From assembly GCA_036556965.1 (NCBI GenBank), contig DATBIO010000030.1, positions 1-26,153 on the forward strand: 26,153 nucleotides of DNA. The letters are read 5' to 3'. Source of the stretch: DATBIO01 sp036556965 (GTDB taxonomy: Bacteria > Acidobacteriota > Vicinamibacteria > Fen-336). Shown piece by piece: positions 1 to 6,779 of the stretch. Made by a program: the position numbers and the translations under genes. Each line of letters starts with the position of its first letter. Positions within the stretch are counted from its first letter, which is position 1. The notes beneath the pieces are model-generated. The model had not been told where the DNA came from. It did not search any database and saw nothing but the letters and a program-made list of their open reading frames with translations.

Positions 1-127
1 CGCCGCTGCCCACCACCCGCTGGATCGCCCCGCTGATCTTGCCGTCCCAGCGCGCCACGAGCTCGTCGAAGGCGTCGCGGTCCCCCGCCTGGAAGGCGGC
101 GACCAGCTCTTCGTCCGTGCGCGCCAT
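1..127 (-). CDS. ECF-type RNA polymerase sigma factor, N-terminal fragment (cut by window edge)
   Basis: Only the first 42 residues are inside the window; the gene continues beyond position 1. The translation starts MARTDEELVAAFQAGD and continues with DAFDELVARWDGKI. This is the usual opening of sigma-70 region 2 in ECF sigma factors: a short acidic leader, then a helix ending in A-F-x-x-L-x-x-R. The ATG at 127-125 lies 8 bases downstream of the xerC stop, so it is probably the last visible gene of the dprA-topA-trmFO-xerC operon. In many bacteria hslV/hslU (clpQ/clpY) occupy this position. Region 4 and any anti-sigma partner are not visible, so the assignment rests on a short stretch. Confidence 0.7.
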   Translation of the reverse strand, partial: MARTDEELVAAFQAGDRDAFDELVARWDGKISGAIQRVVGSG

Positions 128-135
128 GCCCACCT

Positions 136-1077
136 CTAAGACGATCGCCGAGGGCGGGCGGCCGGCACGGCCGCTTTCTGTCGATCTACTGCCGTCACGG
201 CGCGCGGGTGGGCCTGACGGTAGACCGCCATCAGATAGGGCGTGTCGACATGCGTGTACCGTTGCGTGGTCGAGAGGCTGGCGTGTCCCAGCAGCTCCTG
301 GATGGCGCGGAGGTCGGCACCCCTCTGGAGGAGGTGCGTGGCAAAGCTGTGTCGAAAGACATGCGGACTGACCCGGTGCGCCGTCGCGACTGCCCTTGTT
401 CGAGCAGCAACTAGCTTTCTTACATAGCGATCTGTCAATCGACTACCGTTACTGGAGACGAAGACAGCGTCATCGCGAGGCCGCAGGGAGGGACGGACGC
501 GCAGGTAGGCCTCCAGGGCCGCTTGTGCTGGACGACCAAAGGGCACCACCCGCTCTTTTCTGCCTTTACCCAGTACTCTGAGCATCCGGCCCCCACGATC
601 GAGGTCGCCCATGTCGAGGCCCACGAGCTCCGCGCACCGTATTCCCGTTCCGTAGAGGAGCTCCAGGACGGCACGGGCACGCAGCGGCCCTGGACCCTCC
701 CCCGGCACGTCGAGGAGGGCCGTGATCGTGGCGTCGTCCAGTCGGGAGGCGAGGCGGCGCTCCAGCCGGGGCGAGAGGATCGCCCGCGCCGGGTTGCGCG
801 AGACCACGCCCTCACGCTGCAGGTAGCGGAAGAAGGTCCGCAGCGCGGCCAGCTTGCGCGCGGCCGAGCTCTTGCGCCGTCCTTCGCGGTGCAGGTCGGC
901 GAGGAAGCTCCTCACCATCAGGTGGTCGGCGTCCTGGGGACGGGGCGCACGCCCCAGGACCGCCTTCATGTGGGCGGTGAACTGGCCCAGGTCGCTGGCG
1001 TAGGCGCGCAGCGTGTGCGCGGAGACGTTGCGCTCGTCGGCCAGGTGGCGCAGGAAGGCGCTGACGGCGCGCTGCAC
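136..1077 (-). CDS. xerC: Tyrosine recombinase XerC (chromosome dimer resolution)
   Basis: A 313-residue tyrosine recombinase, the normal length for XerC/XerD, which resolve chromosome dimers at dif. The N-terminal SAM-like core-binding domain covers about residues 1-90 and the catalytic domain about 105-290. The catalytic set is complete: R147 (in GTGIR), K171 (GKGRKERVVPF), H239 and R242 (HVFRHSFATHLL), H265 (LLGHASLSTTQRY) and nucleophile Y274. The tail YLMAVYRQAHPRA is typical of XerC and supports XerC over XerD, as does the position behind trmFO. The start is a GTG 10 bases after the trmFO stop; no good Shine-Dalgarno is visible, so a slightly earlier start inside trmFO is possible. Codon choice changes sharply in the C-terminal half (below about position 603): AGA, GTA, AAA, TTG, ACA, CTA and GTT appear, which neighbours avoid. 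Confidence 0.93.
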   Translation of the reverse strand: MQRAVSAFLRHLADERNVSAHTLRAYASDLGQFTAHMKAVLGRAPRPQDADHLMVRSFLADLHREGRRKSSAARKLAALRTFFRYLQREGVVSRNPARAILSPRLERRLASRLDDATITALLDVPGEGPGPLRARAVLELLYGTGIRCAELVGLDMGDLDRGGRMLRVLGKGRKERVVPFGRPAQAALEAYLRVRPSLRPRDDAVFVSSNGSRLTDRYVRKLVAARTRAVATAHRVSPHVFRHSFATHLLQRGADLRAIQELLGHASLSTTQRYTHVDTPYLMAVYRQAHPRAVTAVDRQKAAVPAARPRRSS

Positions 1078-1087
1078 CGGGAAGCGC

Positions 1088-2422
1088 TCAGGGCACGGCG
1101 GCGGCCGCCACCGGCTCCAGGCTCCTCCGGAAGCGGTCGAGGCTGGCCAGGGCGCGCGTGGACAGGGCCAGGCGACGCTCCGCCTTGTCGCGGACGCGCC
1201 GGGGGAGGTCGGGCAACAGCCCGAAGGCGATGTTCGTGGGCTGGTAGTGGCGGGGGTCGCTGCGCGCGATGTAGCGGCCCAGCGCGCCGAGGGCCGTGTC
1301 CTCGGGCAGGGCCTGCGGCTCCAGGCCCGCCACGCGGCGCGCCGCCCCCAGTCCCGCGAGCAGGCCGGAGGCCGCCGACTCGACGTACCCCTCCACCCCC
1401 GACATCTGCCCGGCGAAGAAGAGCCCCGGGCGCCGGCGCGTCTCGAAGGTGGGCTCGAGGGTGGAGGGAGCGTTGACGTAGGTGTTGCGGTGGATCATCC
1501 CGAAGCGCACGAACTCCGCCCGGGCCAGGGCCGGGATCATCTGGTAGACGCGCTTCTGCTCACCCCATTTGAGCTGGGTCTGGAAGCCCACCATCGAGTA
1601 ATGGCTGGCCGCCAGGTTGTCCTGGCGGAGCTGGACCACGGCGAACGGCCGCCGGCCCGTCCGCGGGTCGACCAGGCCGACGGGCTTCATGGGCCCGAAG
1701 CGCAGGGTGCCCTCGCCGCGGCTGGCGATCACCTCCACGGGCAGGCAGCCCTCGAAGAAGAGCTCGTGCTCGAAGTCGTGCACGGTCGCGCTCTCCGCGC
1801 CGCGCAGGGCGGCGTAGAAGGCCCCGTACTCCGCCTCGTCCAGCGGGCAGTTGAGGTAGTCGTCTCCGCCCTTCCCGTAGCGTGAAGCCCGGAAGGCACG
1901 GTCGAGGTCGATGGTCTCGGCCTCCACCACCGGGCTCACCGCGTCGTAGAAATAGAGGTGGTCCTGCCCCACGAAGCGGGCGATGTCGGCGGCCAGCGCC
2001 TCCGCGGTGAGGGGCCCGGTGGCCACGATGGCTACCGGGCCCTCGGGCAGGCGCGCCACCTCCTGGCGATGGATGCGGAGCCCCGGCAGGGCGGCGACGG
2101 CCTCCGTCACGCGCCGGGCGAAGAGCCCGCGGTCCACGGCGAGGGCGCTGCCCGCGGGGACCCGCACCGCGTCCGCCACGCGGATGATCAGGGAGTCCAG
2201 CCGGCGCATCTCTTCCTTGAGCAGGCCCGCCGCCTGGTCGAGGGCGTTCCCGCGAAGGCTGTTGGAGCAGACGAGCTCGGCCAGGTCGCCCGTCTGGTGG
2301 ACGGGCGTCCCGCGCGCCGGCCGCATCTCGAAGAGGTCGACGCCGACTCCGCGGCGCGCGAGCTGCCAGGCGGCCTCGCAGCCGGCCAGCCCGCCCCCCA
2401 CGATCGTGACGCGCTCCGCCAT
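1088..2422 (-). CDS. trmFO: Methylenetetrahydrofolate-tRNA-(uracil-5-)-methyltransferase TrmFO
   Basis: A 444-residue folate- and FAD-dependent enzyme that makes 5-methyluridine at position 54 of tRNA. An N-terminal Rossmann FAD motif is visible (GGGLAGCE, residues 9-16), followed by VCSNSLRGNALDQAAGLLKEE and FFEGCLPVEVIASRGEGTL, both highly characteristic of the family (formerly Gid). The two cysteines, C52 and C226, align with the pair reported as functionally important in Bacillus subtilis TrmFO (C53/C226). The start was placed at ATG 2422-2420 because MAERVTIVGGG begins directly at the FAD fold; the frame is open for 14 codons further upstream, but those residues do not look like the family. 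It lies between topA and xerC, as in many genomes, and is probably co-transcribed with both. Confidence 0.96.
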   Translation of the reverse strand: MAERVTIVGGGLAGCEAAWQLARRGVGVDLFEMRPARGTPVHQTGDLAELVCSNSLRGNALDQAAGLLKEEMRRLDSLIIRVADAVRVPAGSALAVDRGLFARRVTEAVAALPGLRIHRQEVARLPEGPVAIVATGPLTAEALAADIARFVGQDHLYFYDAVSPVVEAETIDLDRAFRASRYGKGGDDYLNCPLDEAEYGAFYAALRGAESATVHDFEHELFFEGCLPVEVIASRGEGTLRFGPMKPVGLVDPRTGRRPFAVVQLRQDNLAASHYSMVGFQTQLKWGEQKRVYQMIPALARAEFVRFGMIHRNTYVNAPSTLEPTFETRRRPGLFFAGQMSGVEGYVESAASGLLAGLGAARRVAGLEPQALPEDTALGALGRYIARSDPRHYQPTNIAFGLLPDLPRRVRDKAERRLALSTRALASLDRFRRSLEPVAAAAVP

Positions 2423-2530
2423 GGCCGAACCCCGATTATGGAACGCCGGTGAGGGCGAAACCACAGGACGCGGTGGAGCGTGGGCGGGGGCAGCCCCGCG
2501 GGCGGGGCCGGACGGCGGCGCGGGGCGGGC

Positions 2531-5002
2531 TCAGGCGGCCTTGCGCTGGTAGTGGCAGGCCTCGTTGCCGCAGAAGATGACACGGCCTTCGCGCTTGGTC
2601 TCCTTCTCGAGCAGGAAGGAACGGCCGCAGTCCGGGCAGGGCTCCGGGATGGGCCGGTGGTAGGCCGTGAAGCGGCACTCCGGGTAGCGCTTGCAGCCGT
2701 AGAAGAACTTGCCCCAGCGCCCCTTGCGCTCGACCACCTGGCCCTGGCCGCAATCGGGGCACAGGAGGCCGATCTCCCTGGCCTCCTTCTTCTTGATGTA
2801 CTTGCAGTTGGGATAGTCGCTGCAGGCGATGAAGGGGCCGAAGCGGCCGCGGCGCCACATCAGGTCCTTGCCGCACTCGGGGCACTTCTCGTCGAGGGGG
2901 GGCAGGACCTCCACGGTGAGCTTGCCCCCCTCTCCGCGGACCAGACGGCGCGTGCCCTTGCAGTCGGGATAGCGTGAGCAGGCCAGGAACGGCCCGAAGC
3001 GGCCCTTCTTGAGGACCATCACGCCGTGCTCCGCCTGCATGGGGCACACCGTGGAGGCCACGCCCTCGTCGAGCTGCGGCGCGCCCTCCTCCTCGCCCGC
3101 GAGCTGGCGGGTGTTCTTGCAGTCGGGATATCCGGAGCACGCGAGGAACCGCCCGTAACGGCCCCACTTGATGACCATGGGGGAGCCGCACTTGTCGCAG
3201 ACCTCGTCCGTCTGCTCCTCCATGCGCTTTACGTCCTTCATGGTCTTCTGGGCCGCTTTCAGGTCCTTCTCGAACTTCCTCCAGAACTGGTTGAGGGTGT
3301 TGAGGAGGTTGTCCGTTCCCTCCTCGATCTGGTCCAGCTCCTCCTCCATGGCCGCCGTGTACTCGACGTTCATGATGTCGGCGAAGTGCTCCACCAGCAG
3401 GTCGGTGACCAGGAAGCCGAGCTCGGTGGGGTGGAGCTTGCCCTCCCGTTTCTCCATGTACTCCCGCGCCTCGATGGTGGCGATGATGCTCGCGTACGTG
3501 GACGGCCGTCCGATGCCGTTCTCCTCGAGCTCCTTCACCAGGGTGGCCTCGGAGAATCGGGGCGGCGGAGCCGTGAAGTGCTGGTCGGTGTCCAGCTTCT
3601 GCAGGGCCACCACGTCTCCCTCCGCGAGGGGGGGGAGCTGGTTGGGCGCGTCCTCGGGGGCGGTGTCGTCGGCGAGGACGTGCGGCTCCTCCCGCGCCTT
3701 GGTCTCGCGCTTCTCGTCGGGGGTCTCCTCGTAGACGGCGAGGAACCCCTTGAAGCGGAGCACCGAGCCCTTGGCCCGCAGCAGATAGGCGTTCCCCGGC
3801 GCCGCCACGGAGACGTCGACCACCGTCTCGTCGTAGACGGCCGGCTTCATCTGCGAGGCGACGAACCGGTTCCAGATGAGCTTGTAGAGGGCGTACTCGT
3901 CCTTCCCCAGGAAACGCTTGACCTCTTCGGGGTCGCGGTCGAGGTAGGTGGGGCGAATGGCCTCGTGCGCGTCCTGCGCGTCCTTCTTGCTCTTGTAGAA
4001 GATCGGCTTCTCGGGGAGGTACTCCTGCCCGTAGGTCTGGGCCACGCGCTCCCGCACGGCGCCGAGGGCGTCGTTGGACACGCGGGTGGAGTCGGTGCGC
4101 ATGTAGGTGATGAGGCCCAGGCTGCCGTCCGCGCCCAGCTCGATGCCCTCGTAGAGCCGTTGCGCGACCTGCATCGTCTTCTTGACGGTGAAGCGCAGCT
4201 TCTTGAAGGCCTCCTGCTGGAGCTTGGAGGTGATGAAGGGTGGCACCGGATACCGGCGGCGCTCCTTGCCCTGGACCCTGTCCACGCGAAAGGGAGCCTT
4301 CTCCAGGTCCGCGCGGACGGCGCTGGCCTCCGCCTCGCTCCCGATCTCGATGTTCTTGCCGTTCTTCTTGAGGAGGTTGGCGGGGAAGACGGGCGGCTGC
4401 GCGCCGTGCAGGTGGGCGGTCACCGTCCAGTACTCCTCGGTCACGAAGGCGCGGATCTCGCGCTCGCGCTCGCAGATGAGCCGCAGGGCCACGGACTGGA
4501 CGCGGCCGGCGGAGAGGCCGCGGCGCACCTTCTCCCACAGCAGCGGGCTCACCTTGTAGCCCACGAGGCGGTCCAGGATGCGGCGCGCCTGCTGGGCGTC
4601 CACCTTCTTGTCGTCGATGTCGTGCGGCTGCTCGAAGGCCTGCGTGATGGCGTTCTTCGTGATCTCGTTGAAGACCACGCGCCGCACCTTCTTGCGTTGG
4701 CCCCGGCCCAGCTCCTCCGCCAGGTGCCAGCAAATGGCCTCGCCCTCGCGGTCGGGATCGGCGGCCAGGTAGATGGCCGTGGCCTCCTTGGCCGAGGACT
4801 TCAACTCGTCGAGCACCTTCTTCCGCGTGGGCAGGACCTCGTACTCCGCCTCGAAGCCCTTCTTGACGTCCACCCCCAGGGTCTTCTTGGGCAGGTCGCG
4901 CACGTGGCCCATGGAGGCCTTCACCTGGAAGTCGCGGCCCAGGTACTTGTTGATGGTCTTGGCCTTGGCCGGCGACTCCACGATCACGAGGTTTTTCGCC
5001 AC
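2531..5002 (-). CDS. topA: DNA topoisomerase I (type IA), with five C-terminal zinc ribbons
   Basis: An 823-residue type IA topoisomerase that relaxes negative supercoils by a transient 5'-phosphotyrosine break. A Toprim domain lies at about residues 3-115 (VIVESPAKAKTI; ADPDREGEAI). The catalytic tyrosine is Y300 in ITYMRTDSTRVS. The core runs to about residue 590. The tail carries five zinc-ribbon-like units: C602/C605/C622/C628; C653/(H659)/C675/C681; C707/C710/C727/C733; C748/C751/C770/C776; C789/C792/C811/C816. Unit 2 lacks the second Cys of its first pair (CPMQAEH). The start is GTG at 5002, giving MAKNLVIVES after initiation; GGAGG lies only 2 bases upstream, with a GGAAGG further off. 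It is second in the dprA operon, 43 bases after dprA. Confidence 0.97.
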   Translation of the reverse strand: MAKNLVIVESPAKAKTINKYLGRDFQVKASMGHVRDLPKKTLGVDVKKGFEAEYEVLPTRKKVLDELKSSAKEATAIYLAADPDREGEAICWHLAEELGRGQRKKVRRVVFNEITKNAITQAFEQPHDIDDKKVDAQQARRILDRLVGYKVSPLLWEKVRRGLSAGRVQSVALRLICEREREIRAFVTEEYWTVTAHLHGAQPPVFPANLLKKNGKNIEIGSEAEASAVRADLEKAPFRVDRVQGKERRRYPVPPFITSKLQQEAFKKLRFTVKKTMQVAQRLYEGIELGADGSLGLITYMRTDSTRVSNDALGAVRERVAQTYGQEYLPEKPIFYKSKKDAQDAHEAIRPTYLDRDPEEVKRFLGKDEYALYKLIWNRFVASQMKPAVYDETVVDVSVAAPGNAYLLRAKGSVLRFKGFLAVYEETPDEKRETKAREEPHVLADDTAPEDAPNQLPPLAEGDVVALQKLDTDQHFTAPPPRFSEATLVKELEENGIGRPSTYASIIATIEAREYMEKREGKLHPTELGFLVTDLLVEHFADIMNVEYTAAMEEELDQIEEGTDNLLNTLNQFWRKFEKDLKAAQKTMKDVKRMEEQTDEVCDKCGSPMVIKWGRYGRFLACSGYPDCKNTRQLAGEEEGAPQLDEGVASTVCPMQAEHGVMVLKKGRFGPFLACSRYPDCKGTRRLVRGEGGKLTVEVLPPLDEKCPECGKDLMWRRGRFGPFIACSDYPNCKYIKKKEAREIGLLCPDCGQGQVVERKGRWGKFFYGCKRYPECRFTAYHRPIPEPCPDCGRSFLLEKETKREGRVIFCGNEACHYQRKAA

Positions 5003-5045
5003 GACCTCCGCTTCCTTCCTTACTGAAGTGCCGCTCGTCCGGCGC

Positions 5046-6092
5046 TCAGGCGCGTGCGAACAGCGCGCCGGGCAGCCGGCGCACCCTCTGATCGAGCTCG
5101 AGGGCGGTCAGGCGGCCCAGCAGCTCCGCCGCACTCCATCCTACCCGCTCCACGAGCTCGTCCAGGCTCAACGGCACGTCCCGGCCCAGCGCGGCCAGGA
5201 TCGCGTCGCCGGGCGGCTCCTCCGTCGCCGGCGAGAGTCCGAGCTCCTCCGACACGTCCCGCGCGTCCCGGACCAGCCGCGCGCCGTCGCGCAGGAGCGC
5301 GTTGGTCCCGGCGGCGCCGGGGTGAGAGGGGTGCCCGGGAACCGCCATCACCTCGCGACCCTCGTCCAGGGCCAGGCGTGCCGTCACCAGCGCCCCGCTA
5401 CGCTCCCGCGCCTCCACGACCACCACCGCCCGCGCCCAGCCTGCGATGATCCGGTTGCGCCGGGGGAAGTGTCCTGGCAGGGGAGGGGTGCCCAGGGGGA
5501 ACTCCGTCACCACGGCGCCCGTTTCCGCGATGCGCTCGGCGAGCGAGGCGTTCTCGCGAGGATACAGCCGATCATGGCCGGATCCGAGCACGGCCACCGT
5601 CAGCCCCTGCGCGTCCAGGGCTCCCTGGTGGGCGGCGGTGTCGATCCCACGCGCCAGCCCGGAGACGACCGTCACCCCCGCGGCGGCAAGGTCCCGGCCC
5701 AGCCCGCGCGCCAGGGCGAGCCCCTGCGGCGACGCCGCCCGCGAGCCCACCACCGCCACGGCGGCCGCGGGGGCCGCTCCACCGAGCCGGCCGCGCGCGT
5801 AGAGAACGGGGGGAGGATCGAAGGTGTGATGGAGAAGGGCGGGGTAGTCGGCGTCGTGCCAGCCGATCACGGACAGACCCCTCTCCAGGGCGCGCCGCCG
5901 CTCCGATTCCGCACGGGCCACGGCCTGGCCGCCGGCCAGGGCGCGCACGGCCGCGTCCGGCAGCACTTCCCGGCAGGCCGCGGGGTTGCGCAGGGCGGCC
6001 GCGAGACCCGGGCCGGCGGCCAGAGCGCGGACCTGGCGCGGCCCCACGGAGGGCAGCAGGCTGGCCACGAGAAGATCGAACGTGTCGTCCAT
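5046..6092 (-). CDS. dprA: DNA processing protein DprA/Smf (RecA loader in transformation)
   Basis: A 348-residue DprA, which binds incoming single-stranded DNA and loads RecA during natural transformation. A helix-hairpin-rich N-terminal part (1-65) precedes a Rossmann-like core with VAVVGSRAASPQG (112-124), VSGLARGIDTAAH (143-155) and FPRRNRIIAGW (209-219), all hallmarks of the family. A winged-helix C-terminal domain (about 296-348) resembles the DprA C-terminal extension. The start was set at ATG 6092-6090 because the minus strand reads GGAGG six bases before it; an in-frame GTG at 6104 would overlap that Shine-Dalgarno and is less likely. It is the first gene of the operon, 40 bases below a near-consensus promoter. 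comF elsewhere in the window (14581-15393) is a second transformation-related gene. Confidence 0.96.
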   Translation of the reverse strand: MDDTFDLLVASLLPSVGPRQVRALAAGPGLAAALRNPAACREVLPDAAVRALAGGQAVARAESERRRALERGLSVIGWHDADYPALLHHTFDPPPVLYARGRLGGAAPAAAVAVVGSRAASPQGLALARGLGRDLAAAGVTVVSGLARGIDTAAHQGALDAQGLTVAVLGSGHDRLYPRENASLAERIAETGAVVTEFPLGTPPLPGHFPRRNRIIAGWARAVVVVEARERSGALVTARLALDEGREVMAVPGHPSHPGAAGTNALLRDGARLVRDARDVSEELGLSPATEEPPGDAILAALGRDVPLSLDELVERVGWSAAELLGRLTALELDQRVRRLPGALFARA

Positions 6093-6131
6093 TGGCGCCT
6101 CCACGCCCGCCGGGGGAGCAGAGGGCGCGGC

Positions 6132-6159
6132 ATTGTAGGAAGGGTGGCCTGCCTGTCAA
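6132..6159 (-). promoter_or_regulatory. Sigma-70 promoter of the dprA-topA-trmFO-xerC operon
   Basis: On the minus strand TTGACA (6159-6154) and TACAAT (6137-6132) are separated by 16 bases. The -35 is a perfect match and the -10 has five of six consensus bases. Transcription should start near 6125, giving a leader of about 33 bases to the dprA ATG. It is the best sigma-70 promoter seen in the window and points away from the sigma-54 promoter in the same intergenic region. Confidence 0.8.
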
Positions 6160-6211
6160 GGTCCGGCCCCATGGATCCGTCTGGGCCGCACGCTCTGTCT
6201 TTTTGGACTCC

Positions 6212-6231
6212 GGAGGTCAGCGCTGTCCTCC
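6212..6231. promoter_or_regulatory. 20-bp dyad, candidate enhancer for a sigma-54 activator
   Basis: The sequence GGAGGTCAGCGCTGTCCTCC is symmetric in 9 of 10 base pairs; only the T/T pair at 6217/6226 breaks it. Its centre (6221/6222) lies about 118 bp upstream of the start predicted for the sigma-54 promoter at 6314-6329. That is within the usual 80-150 bp range for binding sites of sigma-54 activators. Function as an enhancer is inference from symmetry and spacing. Further symmetric elements nearby are GGAAGCG (6244-6250) with CGCTTCC (6273-6279), and CGTCCGGACG at 6290-6299. Confidence 0.5.
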
Positions 6232-6313
6232 AGGCGTAACACCGGAAGCGGGCCTGGCCGCGGAAATCGGCGCGCTTCCCGCCCCTTTCCGTCCGGACGC
6301 GACTGTGAAACGA

Positions 6314-6329
6314 TGGCACCTGCCTTGCT
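6314..6329 (+). promoter_or_regulatory. Sigma-54 (-24/-12) promoter of the envelope gene cluster
   Basis: TGGCACCTGCCTTGCT matches the TGGCAC-N5-TTGCW consensus at every defined position, with GG and GC ten bases apart. Transcription would begin near 6340, giving a leader of about 47 bases to the TPR gene. A weaker overlapping sigma-70 option exists (TTGCTG at 6325-6330, 18-base spacer, TAAGAT at 6349-6354), but the sigma-54 match is better. A sigma-54 promoter requires an ATP-dependent activator bound upstream; the dyad at 6212-6231 is the obvious candidate site. Confidence 0.65.
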
Positions 6330-6352
6330 GGCCCGGGGAGCGCAGAGCTAAG

Positions 6353-6385
6353 ATGCGCCTCTGGGTCCCCCTCGCGGGGAGGTGA
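6353..6385 (+). other. Possible 10-codon leader ORF ahead of the TPR gene
   Basis: ATG at 6353 opens a ten-codon frame (MRLWVPLAGR) whose TGA ends at 6385, one base before the ATG of the TPR gene. It falls within the leader predicted from the sigma-54 promoter, and its last codons contain the GGGGAGG that serves the next gene. It could couple translation of the TPR gene or be chance; it has no clear Shine-Dalgarno of its own. Confidence 0.25.
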
Positions 6386-6386
6386 G

Positions 6387-6779
6387 ATGGCACCCCTTCC
6401 TCTCGTAGCCCTTCTCCTTCTCGGACCGGCCGACCTGCACGCCTCGAGCGGGCAGGAGCTCTCGTTCGGCATCGAGGCGGCCCGCCGCGGCCTCTGGAAC
6501 GAGGCGCGCTTCCGTTTCGAGAAGGCAGTTGCCCTCTCCCCCGAAGACACGGAGGCCCTCAACAACCTGGCCGTGGCCTACGAACAGCAGGGTGACTTCG
6601 AGAAGGCGCGCGCCACCTACGACAAGGCCCTCCGCCTCGACCCCGGGAACCTGTATGTCCAGCAGAACTACGACCTCTTCCGAGAAGCCGATGACAAGCG
6701 CAATCGAAAGAAGAAGAAGCCACCGTCGCAACTGCAACCACAGCCACAGCCGCAGCCGCAGCCGACACCTGAGCCGTAG
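6387..6779 (+). CDS. Exported TPR-repeat protein with Gln-Pro tail
   Basis: A 130-residue protein. Residues 1-19 form a hydrophobic export signal (APLPLVALLLLGPADLHA), with likely cleavage after Ala-19. Residues 24-92 contain two tetratricopeptide repeats (AARRGLWNEARFRFEKAVAL and the stretch around LAVAYEQQGDFEKARATYDK) that would mediate protein contacts in the periplasm. A basic stretch (RNRKKKKPP) follows, and the protein ends in a Gln-Pro repeat. The start has GGGGAGG four bases upstream. It is first in a three-gene set with a lipoprotein and a protease-propeller-barrel protein; its last 89 bases overlap the lipoprotein frame. The client is unknown. TPR identification is secure; the role as an adaptor is inference. 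Confidence 0.85.
   Translation: MAPLPLVALLLLGPADLHASSGQELSFGIEAARRGLWNEARFRFEKAVALSPEDTEALNNLAVAYEQQGDFEKARATYDKALRLDPGNLYVQQNYDLFREADDKRNRKKKKPPSQLQPQPQPQPQPTPEP

Noticed and set aside
2436..4733. A 765-codon minus-strand frame overlapping topA in another phase
   Set aside because: Arg/Gly/Pro/His-rich translation without domains; a frame shadow of topA.
3026..5026. A 666-codon open frame antisense to topA
   Set aside because: Composition is low-complexity Leu/Val/Gly/Arg/His typical of antisense readings in GC-rich genes; topA on the other strand is unambiguous.
6093..6104. GTG 6104 as the dprA start
   Set aside because: It would add only four codons, and the GGAGG within them is ideally placed as Shine-Dalgarno for ATG 6092.
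6325..6354. Sigma-70 promoter TTGCTG-18-TAAGAT for the TPR gene
   Set aside because: Possible, but it overlaps a full-consensus sigma-54 promoter that matches much better; kept only as an alternative.
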